In this document: piece after piece, positions 44,341 through 53,129 of the stretch
Position numbering within the stretch: position 1 is the stretch's first letter
How the letters are laid out: the number at the start of each line of letters is the position of its first letter
Source: Streptomyces sp. SID12488
Lineage (GTDB): Bacteria > Actinomycetota > Actinomycetes > Streptomycetales > Streptomycetaceae
Length of the DNA stretch: 64,000 nucleotides
NCBI RefSeq assembly: GCF_010548275.1
Contig: NZ_JAAGLT010000032.1
Location: forward strand, 1-64,000
Direction of reading: 5' to 3'
Made by a program: the position numbers and the translations under genes
Notes under the pieces: generated by a model
Told to the model about the DNA's origin: nothing
The model's database searches: none
The model's input: only the letters and a program-made list of their open reading frames with translations

Positions 44341-44988
44341 TCATCCGGAGGGGCCGGCCAGTTCGGCGGCCTCCCCGCTGAACACGACGGTGCCACGCCG
44401 GAGTTCGTACACGAGGGCCCGGCGGCCGTGCAGGACGGGCGGCAACCGCTGCTCGGCGACGATCACGCAGGCGTCCAGCGCGCTCAGCAGTTCGTACGTG
44501 CGCGCCGCGACCGCCGGTGACATGCCCTGCGCGGGTTCGTCGACGAGCACCACGCGTGCACGTGCCGACATGACGCGGGAGAGCGCGAGCATGCGCTGCT
44601 CACCGCCGGAGAGGGTGCCCGCGCGGCGCGACAGCAGGGGCCCCAGCTGCGGATAGGCGTCGAGCGCGGGGACGGGATCGCCCGGCCCCAGTTCCAGGTT
44701 CTCCCGGACGGTCAGCGACCCGAACACGGCCTGTCTTTCCGGCACCAGGCGCAGACCACGCCGGGCCCGCTCGTACGCCGGCATACGGGTCACGTCGGCC
44801 CCGTCCCACACCACAGCGCCCCCGGACAGCGGTACCGCTCCGGCGAGGGCGCGCAGGACGGTCGTACGGCCGGAGCCGTTGCGGCCCAGCAGGACGGTGA
44901 TGCCCGGACCGGGGGCGTCGAGGGAGACGCCGTGCAGGGCCTCCAGCGGGCCGTACCGCACGCGCGCGTGCCGCAGGGAGAGGGTCAT
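44341..44988 (-). CDS. Branched-chain amino-acid-type ABC ATPase (LivF-like)
   Basis: 215 residues from ATG 44988, overlapping the upstream fusion gene stop (ATGA). Walker A LLGRNGSGRTT, signature TLSGGEQRML, Walker B ARVVLVDEPAQGMSP. LivF-like features are LVPERQAVFGSLTVRENLELG. With the ATPase part of the preceding fusion it should form the nucleotide-binding pair of the importer. Slightly shorter than E. coli LivF (~237). Confidence 0.9.
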   Translation of the reverse strand: MTLSLRHARVRYGPLEALHGVSLDAPGPGITVLLGRNGSGRTTVLRALAGAVPLSGGAVVWDGADVTRMPAYERARRGLRLVPERQAVFGSLTVRENLELGPGDPVPALDAYPQLGPLLSRRAGTLSGGEQRMLALSRVMSARARVVLVDEPAQGMSPAVAARTYELLSALDACVIVAEQRLPPVLHGRRALVYELRRGTVVFSGEAAELAGPSG

Positions 44989-47624
44989 CGGCCCACCGTC
45001 GCTTCCAGGGCGGCGAGGATCTCGCCGGGCGGTCCGGACGCGACGATCCGGCCCGCCGTGAGGACGTGCACCTCGTCGGCCAGGTCGGCGACCAGGTCGA
45101 GGTCGTGCTCGACGACCAGCAGGGCGGTGCCGTCGGCGGCGAGGGCGCGCAACACCCGGGCCAACGCGCCGACTTCCGCGGTGTCGAGTCCGGCGGCGGG
45201 TTCGTCGAGGAGCAGGACGCGCGGGCTGCCGGCGAGTGCGCGGGCCAGTTCGACGCGGCGCAGGGTGCCCGTCGGCAGGCCGGCCGCGGGCAGCGCCCGT
45301 ACCGCTCCGTCGAGCCCGAAGAGCCGCAACGCCCGTTCCACCGCCGACGGATCGGATACATCGGATACACAGCCCTGTTCGGCGCCCACGCGGACGTTCT
45401 CGGCGACGGTCAGCGACGGGAAGACGGCCAGCTGCTGGAAGGTCCGCGCGACACCGAGCCGGGTACGGGCATGGGCGGCGAGCCGTGTGATGTCCCGCGC
45501 TCCGAAATGCACCTCCCCGCGCGCGGGACGCACGGTTCCGGCGAGACAGTGGAACAGGGTGCTCTTGCCTGCCCCGTTGGGCCCGACGACCGCGGTGACC
45601 CGCCCCGGCCGGACGTCGAGATCCACCCCGTCGAGCGCCGTGAAACCGCTGTAACGGACGTGAAGGCCCCGCGCGCGCAGGAGCGGGGCAGGGGAGGGCG
45701 AGCCCCTGGGAGGGGCGGTCCGGCGCAGTGGTGGGGGAGGCGGCGGCTTTGGGACCGGTCGTGCGTCCTCGCTCCACAGCCGCCCCCGTACAGCGACTCC
45801 CAGGGGTGTCAGCCGCGCCATCCGCCCCGCTCGCAGGCGTTCCGTCGCCGCCCGCAGGGCCTCGTACGGGCCGCCCGGGAAGCGGCCCACCAGAGCCGCC
45901 AGAACGCCGATCAGGGCCGCCGCCATCCCACCCCGTGCCCCCGCGTCCAGCCCCACCAGCAGTGCCGCGGCGGCCAGCGCGCCCAGGGTGCTGTCGGCGC
46001 CCAGGACCACGACCGCGGCGAACCACAGCAGCCCGCGTACGGGGTCGAACGCGCCGGGGTCGAAGGCGCGCAGGCCCATGGTGAGCAGGGCGCCGCCGAG
46101 GGCGGCCAGGGCGGCGCCCGTGACGAAGGCCAGCAGTTTCAGGGACGGGACCCGCACTCCCGCCGCCGACGCGCCCGGCTCGTGGTCCCGCATCGCGGCC
46201 AGGGCCCGGCCCGTGCGGCCCGTGCGCAGGAACCGTGTCGCCAGCAGCGCGCCTGCGAGCAGAGCCAGTTCCAGGACGTAGTAGGCGCGGTCGCCCTCGA
46301 AGCCCGCCGGACGGTTCACGGTCAGGCCCGCGATGGCGTACGGCTGCGCGAGGACGAAGCGGCTCACCCCGACGCCCACCGCGAACGTGGCCAGCGCCAG
46401 TGCCAGACCGTGGCGCCGGATCGCCGGCCAGCCCGTCAGCAGGCCCAGGGGAGCCACCAGGAGCACCGCCAACGCCAGCGCGGCCAGTTCCGGCAGGCGG
46501 CGGGGCAGGCCCGGGAAGCGTCCCGCGGCCAGCAGGGCGGTGAACAGGGCGCCCAGACCCGCGTACGCCGCCTGGCCCAGCGAGATCTGGCCGCCCCGGC
46601 CGGTCACCACCACCAAGGACAGCAGCACCACGCCAAGCGCCGGCACCTGGACCGCCGTATGCAGGTCAGGGCCCGCGAAGCCCAGCGGGAGCAGGAACAG
46701 CACCCCCGCCACGATCCACGCGCCCGGCGGGGTCGGCACGCGGGCCGTCACGGTGCGTGGCAGCGCGTCGCGCGTGCCGATCCGGGGCAGCACCAGGGCC
46801 GCGACGAGCAGCGCGACCACGAAGAGGTTGCTGCCGACGGCCTGGAGCAACGGCTGTGCCCAGCCCGCCGGGTGCAGCCGGGTCAGCTGGCTCTGGGCGA
46901 CTCCGAGCCCCAGGGCGACCAGTACCGCCACCGGGAGGCTGCGCATCCGGGCCGCCACGGCGACGGCGACCACCTCCATCACCAGCAGCGGCATGCCGTA
47001 CGGGTCCAGCCGGACGTACGGGGCCAGTAGTACGCCGGTCAGGCCCGCGGTGAACGAGCCGAACGCCCAGCCCGCCGCGGCCACCCGGTCCGCGTCGATG
47101 CCGTTCAGCACCGCCAACCGCCGGTCGTCGACCACCGCGCGCAGCTCCCGCCCGAACCGCATCCACCGTGTGACCGCGCCCACGGCAGCCGCCAGCACCA
47201 GCGCCACCGCGAGCTGCCCCCACGGATCCGCCGACACCAGCTCCGGCGCGTCCGCGCGTGCCCCCGGCCCCCACACCAGCGCGGCCCCGCCCACCAGCAG
47301 TACGAACACGCCGATCGACGCGACCAGGGTCCGCGCCGGCTCGCCGCCCAGGACCGCGAGCGGCCGGAACACGAACCGCTCCAGGGCGATGCCGATGGCC
47401 GGGGCAAGCACGAGCAGCGTCACCAGCGCGCCCAGCCACAGCGGCCAGCCCCACTCGACCGTGCACTGCCGCAGCGCGTACGCGCACACCATCGCGATCG
47501 CGCCGTGCGCGAGGTTCAGCACGCCGGTCGCGCGGTAGGTGACGATCAGACCGATCCCGGTGAGCGCCGCCGCGCTGCCGACCGAGAGACCCGCGAGGGT
47601 GAGGTCGTACGTCAGGGAGGTCAT
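44985..47624 (-). CDS. Triple-fusion LivH-LivM-LivG branched-chain amino-acid-type ABC transporter
   Basis: One uninterrupted 879-residue frame. Residues ~1-290 are a LivH permease (TGIGLIVTYRATGVLNLAHGA), ~300-590 a LivM permease (VVVTGRGGQISLGQAAYAGLG), then a Pro-rich linker (~600-630) and ~632-879 a LivG ATPase with Walker A VGPNGAGKST and Walker B RVLLLDEPAAGLD. These parts are separate genes in E. coli; LivM-LivG fusions are known in actinobacteria, a three-way fusion is unusual. The ABC signature is degenerate (LPTGTLRRVELARAL, lacking the usual GQ), while LivF provides a normal one, so the ATPase pair may be asymmetric. Coupled to livF; the divergent binding protein lies at 48837. Confidence 0.9.
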   Translation of the reverse strand: MTSLTYDLTLAGLSVGSAAALTGIGLIVTYRATGVLNLAHGAIAMVCAYALRQCTVEWGWPLWLGALVTLLVLAPAIGIALERFVFRPLAVLGGEPARTLVASIGVFVLLVGGAALVWGPGARADAPELVSADPWGQLAVALVLAAAVGAVTRWMRFGRELRAVVDDRRLAVLNGIDADRVAAAGWAFGSFTAGLTGVLLAPYVRLDPYGMPLLVMEVVAVAVAARMRSLPVAVLVALGLGVAQSQLTRLHPAGWAQPLLQAVGSNLFVVALLVAALVLPRIGTRDALPRTVTARVPTPPGAWIVAGVLFLLPLGFAGPDLHTAVQVPALGVVLLSLVVVTGRGGQISLGQAAYAGLGALFTALLAAGRFPGLPRRLPELAALALAVLLVAPLGLLTGWPAIRRHGLALALATFAVGVGVSRFVLAQPYAIAGLTVNRPAGFEGDRAYYVLELALLAGALLATRFLRTGRTGRALAAMRDHEPGASAAGVRVPSLKLLAFVTGAALAALGGALLTMGLRAFDPGAFDPVRGLLWFAAVVVLGADSTLGALAAAALLVGLDAGARGGMAAALIGVLAALVGRFPGGPYEALRAATERLRAGRMARLTPLGVAVRGRLWSEDARPVPKPPPPPPLRRTAPPRGSPSPAPLLRARGLHVRYSGFTALDGVDLDVRPGRVTAVVGPNGAGKSTLFHCLAGTVRPARGEVHFGARDITRLAAHARTRLGVARTFQQLAVFPSLTVAENVRVGAEQGCVSDVSDPSAVERALRLFGLDGAVRALPAAGLPTGTLRRVELARALAGSPRVLLLDEPAAGLDTAEVGALARVLRALAADGTALLVVEHDLDLVADLADEVHVLTAGRIVASGPPGEILAALEATVGR

Positions 47625-47627
47625 CGG

Positions 47628-48167
47628 TCAGTCGTCCGCCGAGTCCGGCTCGCAGATCGGGCAGGGGGCCAGTTCGCCGGTCGCCAGGAGCTTGCCGTCC
47701 ACCGGTACCGCCTCCGGCTTCCCGGCGACCAGCGGGCAGTCCGCGCGGTGCCAGAGAGTGCCGCCCGGGATCATCAGCAGACGGCCGCTGACGGCCACGG
47801 GAGCGGTGACGGGCTCTCCGGCGGCCTCGGTGGGCTCGGCGGCCACCAGGAGGCCGTACAGCTCCTCCACGCGGGCTGCTGCGAGCGCTTCACGGCCGTG
47901 GGTGAGAAGGACGGCGCCCGCGACGATCAGCGCCGCGCCGGGGACCGTGCAGGACGCGAGGTAGGGCAGCTGCCGCTCGGCGAACCGCTCGCCCGAGACG
48001 CCGTACCAGCCGAGCACGCACAGCACCGCGCCCGCCGCCAGCGCGGCCCAGCCCGTCCAGAGGACGGGATGCGCGGTCCGCAGCCGAGCCGATCGAGCTG
48101 TCCTCGTCCTGGGCGTCCTGGGCGTCCTGGGCGTGCTTGCCGTCCTTGGCATCCTTGGCTCCCACAC
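47628..48167 (-). CDS. Hypothetical two-helix membrane protein at head of the Liv operon
   Basis: 179 residues, ending 3 bp before the fusion permease start, so probably cotranscribed. The N-terminal RTPRTPRT-type run derives from a 9-bp DNA repeat. Two membrane helices (WTGWAALAAGAVLCVLGWYG, CTVPGAALIVAGAVLLTHG) are followed by a soluble part with HRADCPLVAG and APCPICEPD; the His/Cys-Cys-Cys pattern resembles a metal site. No family recognised. Start uncertain: ATG 48167 or the second ATG 15 bp in. Confidence 0.72.
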   Translation of the reverse strand: MWEPRMPRTASTPRTPRTPRTRTARSARLRTAHPVLWTGWAALAAGAVLCVLGWYGVSGERFAERQLPYLASCTVPGAALIVAGAVLLTHGREALAAARVEELYGLLVAAEPTEAAGEPVTAPVAVSGRLLMIPGGTLWHRADCPLVAGKPEAVPVDGKLLATGELAPCPICEPDSADD

Positions 48168-48286
48168 GTCGTGTGTCCTGGCTGTGTCCGTCCGAGCCGG
48201 CCAATGGCTTGCACTATGCCCGCTGTCGGTCGACCCTGAAAGCTCCGGGCACCCATGGCCCGGACCGACACCCGGTGGTGAGCCAG

Positions 48287-48862
48287 ATGGTTCTCGGGAG
48301 CGACCTCAGGCGGGGGAACGCACGGCGGGGTACGGCGATGACGGCCGCTCTGTTGTTCCTCCTCGGCCCCGCCCTCGCGGCGTGCAGCGACGACGGCGGT
48401 GGCGCGACGACATCCACCCCTTCCGCGTCCACGGAGCCGACGCAGACGACGGAGACGAAGGAACCGACGGAGACATCCGCGGAGCCGGGTGGCGACAGTC
48501 CGGCCGACCCCGTCGCCGCCGAGAAGGAGATCCGGCGGAACTGGGTGAAGTTCTTCGACCCGGCCGTCTCCCTCGACGACAAGAAGGCCGTCCTGGAGAA
48601 CGGCGACAAACTGGGACTGCTGCTCCAGGCGTTCAGTGGCGACCAGCGGGGCGGACAGGTCGAGGCGAAGGTCGACGACGTCAAGTTCACCTCGCCGACC
48701 GCCGCGAACGTGAACTACGCGCTCCTCCTCGACGGTGCTACGGCCCTGCCCAACGCGTCCGGCACCGCCGTCGAACAGGGCGGCACCTGGAAGGTCTCCC
48801 TGAACACGCTCTGCGCGCTGGTCGGGCTGAGCGGCGATGCGACGGCGGCTCCGGGCTGCTGA
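48287..48862 (+). CDS. Small lipoprotein upstream of the Liv binding protein
   Basis: 191 residues from ATG 48287. A basic n-region (LRRGNARRGTAM), hydrophobic core and lipobox PALAAC make it a lipoprotein. A Thr/Glu-rich linker (~40-70) leads to a small alpha/beta domain (KEIRRNWVKFFDPAVSLDDKKAVLENGDKL, VEAKVDDVKFTSPTAANVNYAL). The fold recalls other Streptomyces low-MW lipoproteins of unknown role. Its 3' end overlaps the binding-protein gene by 26 bp, so coupling and a link to the same importer are likely. Confidence 0.82.
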   Translation: MVLGSDLRRGNARRGTAMTAALLFLLGPALAACSDDGGGATTSTPSASTEPTQTTETKEPTETSAEPGGDSPADPVAAEKEIRRNWVKFFDPAVSLDDKKAVLENGDKLGLLLQAFSGDQRGGQVEAKVDDVKFTSPTAANVNYALLLDGATALPNASGTAVEQGGTWKVSLNTLCALVGLSGDATAAPGC

Positions 48863-50150
48863 GTCGGCCGCCCTGGGACTGCTGCTCCTGCTGAGCGCGG
48901 CCTGCGGCAGCCGTCTCCCGGAGAGCGACTTCGAGCACCGCGGTAGGTCGACGACACCGGCGGCCGGTACGACGCCCCTGCGTGTCGGCATCATCACCAG
49001 CGCCACCAGCCCGGTCGGCGCCGCCGCCTTCACCGGCCCCCGCGACGGCGCCAAGGCCTGGTTCGACCGTCTCAACGCGCGCGGGGGCATCGACGGCCGC
49101 CCGGTCGAGGTCCGGCTGTGCGACGACGGCGGCAGCGGCGTCGGCAACAACGAGTGCGTGCACCGGCTGATCGACGGGAACGACGGGAACGACGGGAACA
49201 AGGTCGTCGCCCTGGTCGCCACCACCGCCCTCGACTACGCGGGCGCCTCCCGCGTCTCCCACGCGCGCGTGCCCGACATCGGCGGCCAGCCCATCGGCGC
49301 GGCCTACGACACCTACCCCCACCTGTACGGCATCTACGGCAGCCTCGCGCCCCGCGACGGCACCCCGGGCTGGGGTGGGCTGCTGTACGGCGGCACGGAG
49401 GTCTACCGCTACTTCGCGCGCGTGCACGGTGCCCGCACGGCCGCCGTCGTCTCGTACAACCAGGCCGCCTCGGCCGCGTACGCCCGGCTGGTCGTCCGGG
49501 GGCTGAAGGCGGAGGGCTACGACGTGGTCGCCGAGGAGGTCGACTTCGCGCTGCCCAACTTCCGCGCGGCGGCGGCCGACCTGAAGGAACAGGGCGCCGA
49601 CCTCGTCTTCGACGCCCTCGACACGCACGGCAACGCGCGACTGTGCGAGGCGCTGGACGACGTGGGCGCCGAGATCACCGCCAAGGTGACGAACGTACAG
49701 AACTGGACCTCCACCGTCCCCGAGGACTACAAGGACTCCCCGCGCTGCCGCAACGCCCTGTGGGCGACCGGGGCGAGCCGCGACTACGAGGACACGGACC
49801 AGGCGGCCGTACGGGACTTCCGCGACGGCACCGAGAAACTCGGTACGCACTCGCAGTGGCAGCTGGAGGGGTGGGCGGCGGCAATGTGGTTCACGGAGGC
49901 CGCCCGGGCCTGCGCGCAAGCCGGAACGGGCGTCACGCGCGCGTGTGTCGACGACTTCATGAACCGCAGCCAGGGATACACCGCTGACGGTCTGCTGATT
50001 CCGGTGCGGTTCGAGCGGTCGGCCGAACCGCCGCGAACGCGCCGGACGTGTCTGTCGGTGGCTCGATGGCAGGACGGCAGGGGCTGGGTCTCCCAGGGGG
50101 ACATGAACGACAACTGCTTCGATGTGCCACAGCTGGCGTACCGGCCATGA
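48837..50150 (+). CDS. ABC transporter substrate-binding lipoprotein (LivK/Peripla_BP_6-like)
   Basis: 437 residues. Lipobox LLLLLSAAC, then a type I periplasmic-binding fold: LRVGIITSATSPVGAAAFTGPRDGAKAWFDRLNARGGIDGRPVEV and a second lobe from ~200 (ARTAAVVSYNQAASAAYARLVV). A tandem DGNDGN stretch (~113-121) comes from a 9-bp DNA repeat. It is divergent from the fused Liv permease operon and is the obvious ligand-binding partner. The ligand may be an amino acid, amide or aromatic compound. Confidence 0.9.
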   Translation: MRRRLRAAESAALGLLLLLSAACGSRLPESDFEHRGRSTTPAAGTTPLRVGIITSATSPVGAAAFTGPRDGAKAWFDRLNARGGIDGRPVEVRLCDDGGSGVGNNECVHRLIDGNDGNDGNKVVALVATTALDYAGASRVSHARVPDIGGQPIGAAYDTYPHLYGIYGSLAPRDGTPGWGGLLYGGTEVYRYFARVHGARTAAVVSYNQAASAAYARLVVRGLKAEGYDVVAEEVDFALPNFRAAAADLKEQGADLVFDALDTHGNARLCEALDDVGAEITAKVTNVQNWTSTVPEDYKDSPRCRNALWATGASRDYEDTDQAAVRDFRDGTEKLGTHSQWQLEGWAAAMWFTEAARACAQAGTGVTRACVDDFMNRSQGYTADGLLIPVRFERSAEPPRTRRTCLSVARWQDGRGWVSQGDMNDNCFDVPQLAYRP

Positions 50151-50153
50151 CCG

Positions 50154-50198
50154 TTGGAGAGGTTGAGAAGGCCGAGAAGGTCGAGAAGGTTGAGGACA
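50154..50198 (+). repeat. 9-bp tandem repeat (five degenerate units)
   Basis: Units ttggagagg, ttgagaagg, ccgagaagg, tcgagaagg, ttgaggaca occupy over half of the 82-bp gap between the binding protein and the WYL regulator. The gap otherwise has no clear promoter. Confidence 0.8.
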
Positions 50199-50232
50199 GT
50201 GGCTGTCCGCGACCGCTGGCAGACTCGCTCCC

Positions 50233-51228
50233 ATGTTGGAGACCTCCGCACGGCTGCTGCGACTGCTCTCGCTGCTCCAGGCCCACCGCGAATGGACGGG
50301 CCCCGACCTGGCCGACCGCCTCGGGGTGACCCCGCGTACCGTCCGCCGGGACGTGGACCGGCTGCGCGAGCTGGGCTATCCCGTGGCCGCCAGTCCGGGC
50401 ACAGGTGGCGGCTACCGGCTCGGCGCCGGGGCCGAGTTGCCGCCGCTGCTGCTGGACGACGACGAGGCGGTCGCCGTGGCCGTGGGGCTGCGGACCGCCG
50501 CCGGGCAGGGCATCGAGGGCATCGGCGAGACCTCCGTACGGGCACTGGCCAAGCTCGAACAGGTGCTGCCCGACCGGCTCCGCCGACGGGTGGGGGCCCT
50601 GAACGCCTTCACCGTGCCGATGCTGCGCGGGCCACAGCTCTCCGCCGTCGACCCGGCCGTCCTCACCGAACTCGCCCACCTCTGCCGGGACACGGAACTG
50701 CTGCGCTTCGAGTACCGGGGACACGAAGGATCCGTGACCCGGCGTACCGTCGAACCGCATCGCCTGGTGTGCACCGAGCGGCGCTGGTATCTGGTCGCCT
50801 GGGACGTCGACCGCGCCGACTGGCGTACGTTCCGCGTGGACCGCGTCACGCCGAAGCCGCCGCACGGACCGCGCTTCGCTCCTCGTACGCCCCCGTCGGA
50901 CGATCTCGCTGCCTATGTCTCCCGAGGCGTCTCCACGCGCGCGTACGCCTCGCACGCCGTCGTCCGGCTGCTGGTGCCCCTCGCGGAGGCCGCGGCGCGG
51001 ATCTCGCCCTCCGCCGGGACGCTGGAGCCGGACGGCGAAGAGGCCTGTCTGCTGCGCACCGGGGCCGCGAACCTCGACGTGATGGTCATCCACGTCATGG
51101 TCATGGGCTTCGAGTTCGAGGTGCTGGAGCCCGCGGAACTCGTCGACGTGATCATGACCTCCCGGGACCGGCTGTCTCGCGCGGTGGAACGATCCGCGCG
51201 AACTCGGAGCAGCTCAGAGGCGCTGTAG
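50233..51228 (+). CDS. WYL-domain transcriptional regulator (YafY-like)
   Basis: 331 residues from ATG 50233. N-terminal HTH_11 (TSARLLRLLSLLQAHREWTGPDLADRLGVTPRTVRRDVDRL), a central WYL domain (CRDTELLRFEYRGHEG, PHRLVCTERRWYLVAWDVDR), and a C-terminal WCX part. WYL proteins respond to nucleic-acid or nucleotide ligands and often repress neighbouring genes. It follows the Liv binding protein by 82 bp and could be cotranscribed. The target is not evident from sequence. Confidence 0.92.
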   Translation: MLETSARLLRLLSLLQAHREWTGPDLADRLGVTPRTVRRDVDRLRELGYPVAASPGTGGGYRLGAGAELPPLLLDDDEAVAVAVGLRTAAGQGIEGIGETSVRALAKLEQVLPDRLRRRVGALNAFTVPMLRGPQLSAVDPAVLTELAHLCRDTELLRFEYRGHEGSVTRRTVEPHRLVCTERRWYLVAWDVDRADWRTFRVDRVTPKPPHGPRFAPRTPPSDDLAAYVSRGVSTRAYASHAVVRLLVPLAEAAARISPSAGTLEPDGEEACLLRTGAANLDVMVIHVMVMGFEFEVLEPAELVDVIMTSRDRLSRAVERSARTRSSSEAL

Positions 51229-51630
51229 TGAAGATGTGATGCGCGGATTATGTGGGGAAAACGTGAGTGTTTTATACGTTCTGCCGTCGGGTCGGCGGCC
51301 GAGGCGCGTGGCATCAGCACGTATGGCGTGTGTAAGACGCGCGTAAGGCGTCCTGGTGGGGGCCGCCGACGCAATTTGCTGTCTCCCAGTTGCTCTTCCG
51401 GCGATCGTGAAAGGGGTTTATCGCGGCTCGCGAAGGCTTGGCGAATTACGTTCGAATGGCCGTCGGAAGTATGGGTGACCAGCTCTCGTGTATGCCGAGC
51501 GCGTGATGATTATCGCCCGAAGTGGATGGCGTGATCTTGTGACAGAAGCGTGACCGGAGGCGTACCGAGTGATGCGTGGTGCCGGGGTCCGGGCTTCCCC
51601 GGCTGCCGGTGGGCGCCTACCGTGGCGGGC
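51229..51630. other. AT-richer gene-free stretch
   Basis: About 400 bp after the WYL gene with lower G+C than its neighbours (e.g. gtgagtgttttatacgttct). No convincing ORF, RNA gene or repeat is seen. It probably holds the promoter of the small I78 gene. Confidence 0.5.
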
Positions 51631-51843
51631 ATGTCACCGATTCCCAGGACCGAAGAACCCCAGGACAGTCCGGACACCTATGTCGGCCTCGACGTGGCGG
51701 GGGCCGAGCGGCTCGCCCGGGAGCGCGGCTGGTCCGCGGTACGGTCACTGCCCCCCGGGGCGATCGTCACCATGGAGTACCGGTCGGGGCGGCTCAACTT
51801 CGAGGTCACCGACGGCAGGGTGACGCGCTGCTGGAAGGGCTGA
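51631..51843 (+). CDS. Proteinase inhibitor I78-family protein
   Basis: 70 residues from ATG 51631. The core GLDVAGAERLARERGWSAVR, LPPGAIVTMEYRSGRLNFEV, DGRVTRCWKG matches the I78 family, whose members bind serine proteases and are usually exported; no signal peptide is seen here, so a cytosolic role is possible. The family signature GRLNxxxDxxGxV is well preserved in GRLNFEVTDGRVT. Convergent with the PAP2 gene. Confidence 0.85.
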   Translation: MSPIPRTEEPQDSPDTYVGLDVAGAERLARERGWSAVRSLPPGAIVTMEYRSGRLNFEVTDGRVTRCWKG

Positions 51844-51868
51844 GACCGGCCGGCACGCCCCCGGTGGC

Positions 51869-52909
51869 TCAGCTGTTGCCGGGCAGGGGGCGGGTCGAAG
51901 GGTTGCCGGTGGCCCGCGGGGCGCGGTCCGCGTGCGGCGGGCGGCGGCTGCCGGCCGGGGTGACCGGGCTGCGCTCCGAGCGGATCGCGTGCGTGCCCGG
52001 GGCCAGGTGCGGAGGGTGCGCGGGCGTCCGGGACGACGAACGGGCCGCCGGAGCGGTGTTCTCGCGGGCCGTGACCTCTTCCTCGGCGGTCGCGTACGGC
52101 TTGAACATCGCCGGCGAGCCCACCCGGGCCGGGACGGGCGCGGTGCTGGGACCACGGGCACGCCTGCGGTCGCGCAGGTCCAGGATCCAGGTCTCGGTGC
52201 GGGTGATCAGCGGCTCGCACCACGGCAGCGCCAGCAGGACCAGCAGGCCCGCGACCCAGCCGAGGATGACATCGCTCAGCCAGTGTGTACCCAGATAGAC
52301 CGTGGTGAGGCCGACGCCGAGCGACATCAGTGCCGAACCCGCGGACAGCCAGCGCCTGGTCCACGGGGTCGAGGCCAGATAGGCCAGGATGCCCCAGGTC
52401 ACCACGGCGTTCGCGGTGTGACCGCTGGGAAATATATCCCCGCCCATGCCCATCTCGTTCGAGCCGATGGTGGTCGCGTAGTGCGGTCCGAGGCGGCCCA
52501 TGCCGATCTTGGCGGCACCGACCGTGACGTTGAGCAACAGCAGCGCGGCGCCGAACGTGAGCAGCGGGCGCAGGGTGTGCTGACGCCAGGCGCGCCAGCC
52601 CAGCCAGGCCGAGATCATCACGGCGGTGGGGCCGCGCTGACCGAGCACCACGTAGTAGTCGAGGAAGGCGTGGATCTCCGGCCACTGCTGGTAGGGCCGG
52701 AAGAACATGACCTGCCAGTCGAGCCGGACCAGCCATGAGGTGATCACGACGGCCCACACGGTGGCGAGATAGAAGGCCAGGGTCGCGACAAGGAGCGCGA
52801 TCCTGTGCCGGCTCATCTTCGGCACATCGATGTGGGTCGGCCGTCCCGGTTCACGGTCCAGCCTCGCGAACACCCGGTCCAGACGGGCGAGGTTTCGTTC
52901 GGTACGCAC
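51869..52909 (-). CDS. PAP2-superfamily phosphatase, membrane protein
   Basis: 346 residues from GTG 52909 (VRTERNLARLDRVFARLDREP). The open frame continues to 53050, but that extension is AT-rich and not family-like. Five to six transmembrane helices; PAP2 motifs KIGMGRLGP, GGDIFPSGHTANAV and TTVYLGTHWLSDVILGW are present (Tyr-Leu replacing the usual Ser-Arg in motif 3). The ~90-residue C-terminal tail is Pro/Arg-rich and disordered. It dephosphorylates a lipid phosphate or similar substrate at the outer membrane face. Confidence 0.9.
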   Translation of the reverse strand: MRTERNLARLDRVFARLDREPGRPTHIDVPKMSRHRIALLVATLAFYLATVWAVVITSWLVRLDWQVMFFRPYQQWPEIHAFLDYYVVLGQRGPTAVMISAWLGWRAWRQHTLRPLLTFGAALLLLNVTVGAAKIGMGRLGPHYATTIGSNEMGMGGDIFPSGHTANAVVTWGILAYLASTPWTRRWLSAGSALMSLGVGLTTVYLGTHWLSDVILGWVAGLLVLLALPWCEPLITRTETWILDLRDRRRARGPSTAPVPARVGSPAMFKPYATAEEEVTARENTAPAARSSSRTPAHPPHLAPGTHAIRSERSPVTPAGSRRPPHADRAPRATGNPSTRPLPGNS

Positions 52910-53129
52910 CCAATCGACGTTACAGCGAGTGAGCTCGGATCTCCGCCCAATCCGCGGCTTTGTAATGACGATGTGATGTGGGATTGCTCTCAGGGCGATG
53001 TTTAATTCCCTGGAATCCCTATTCGGCGACTCCTCTTCCCCCATTTCCATTGATCATGCGGCGGTGTTGTTTTATGGCTCTTTCGAATTGGTTCACCGGA
53101 TGGTTGTCCGGAATTCGCCGGGCGGTCGC

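Noticed and set aside
52910..53050. 47-residue extension of the PAP2 protein
   Set aside because: AT-rich, non-family sequence before VRTERNLARLDRVF; more likely promoter DNA.
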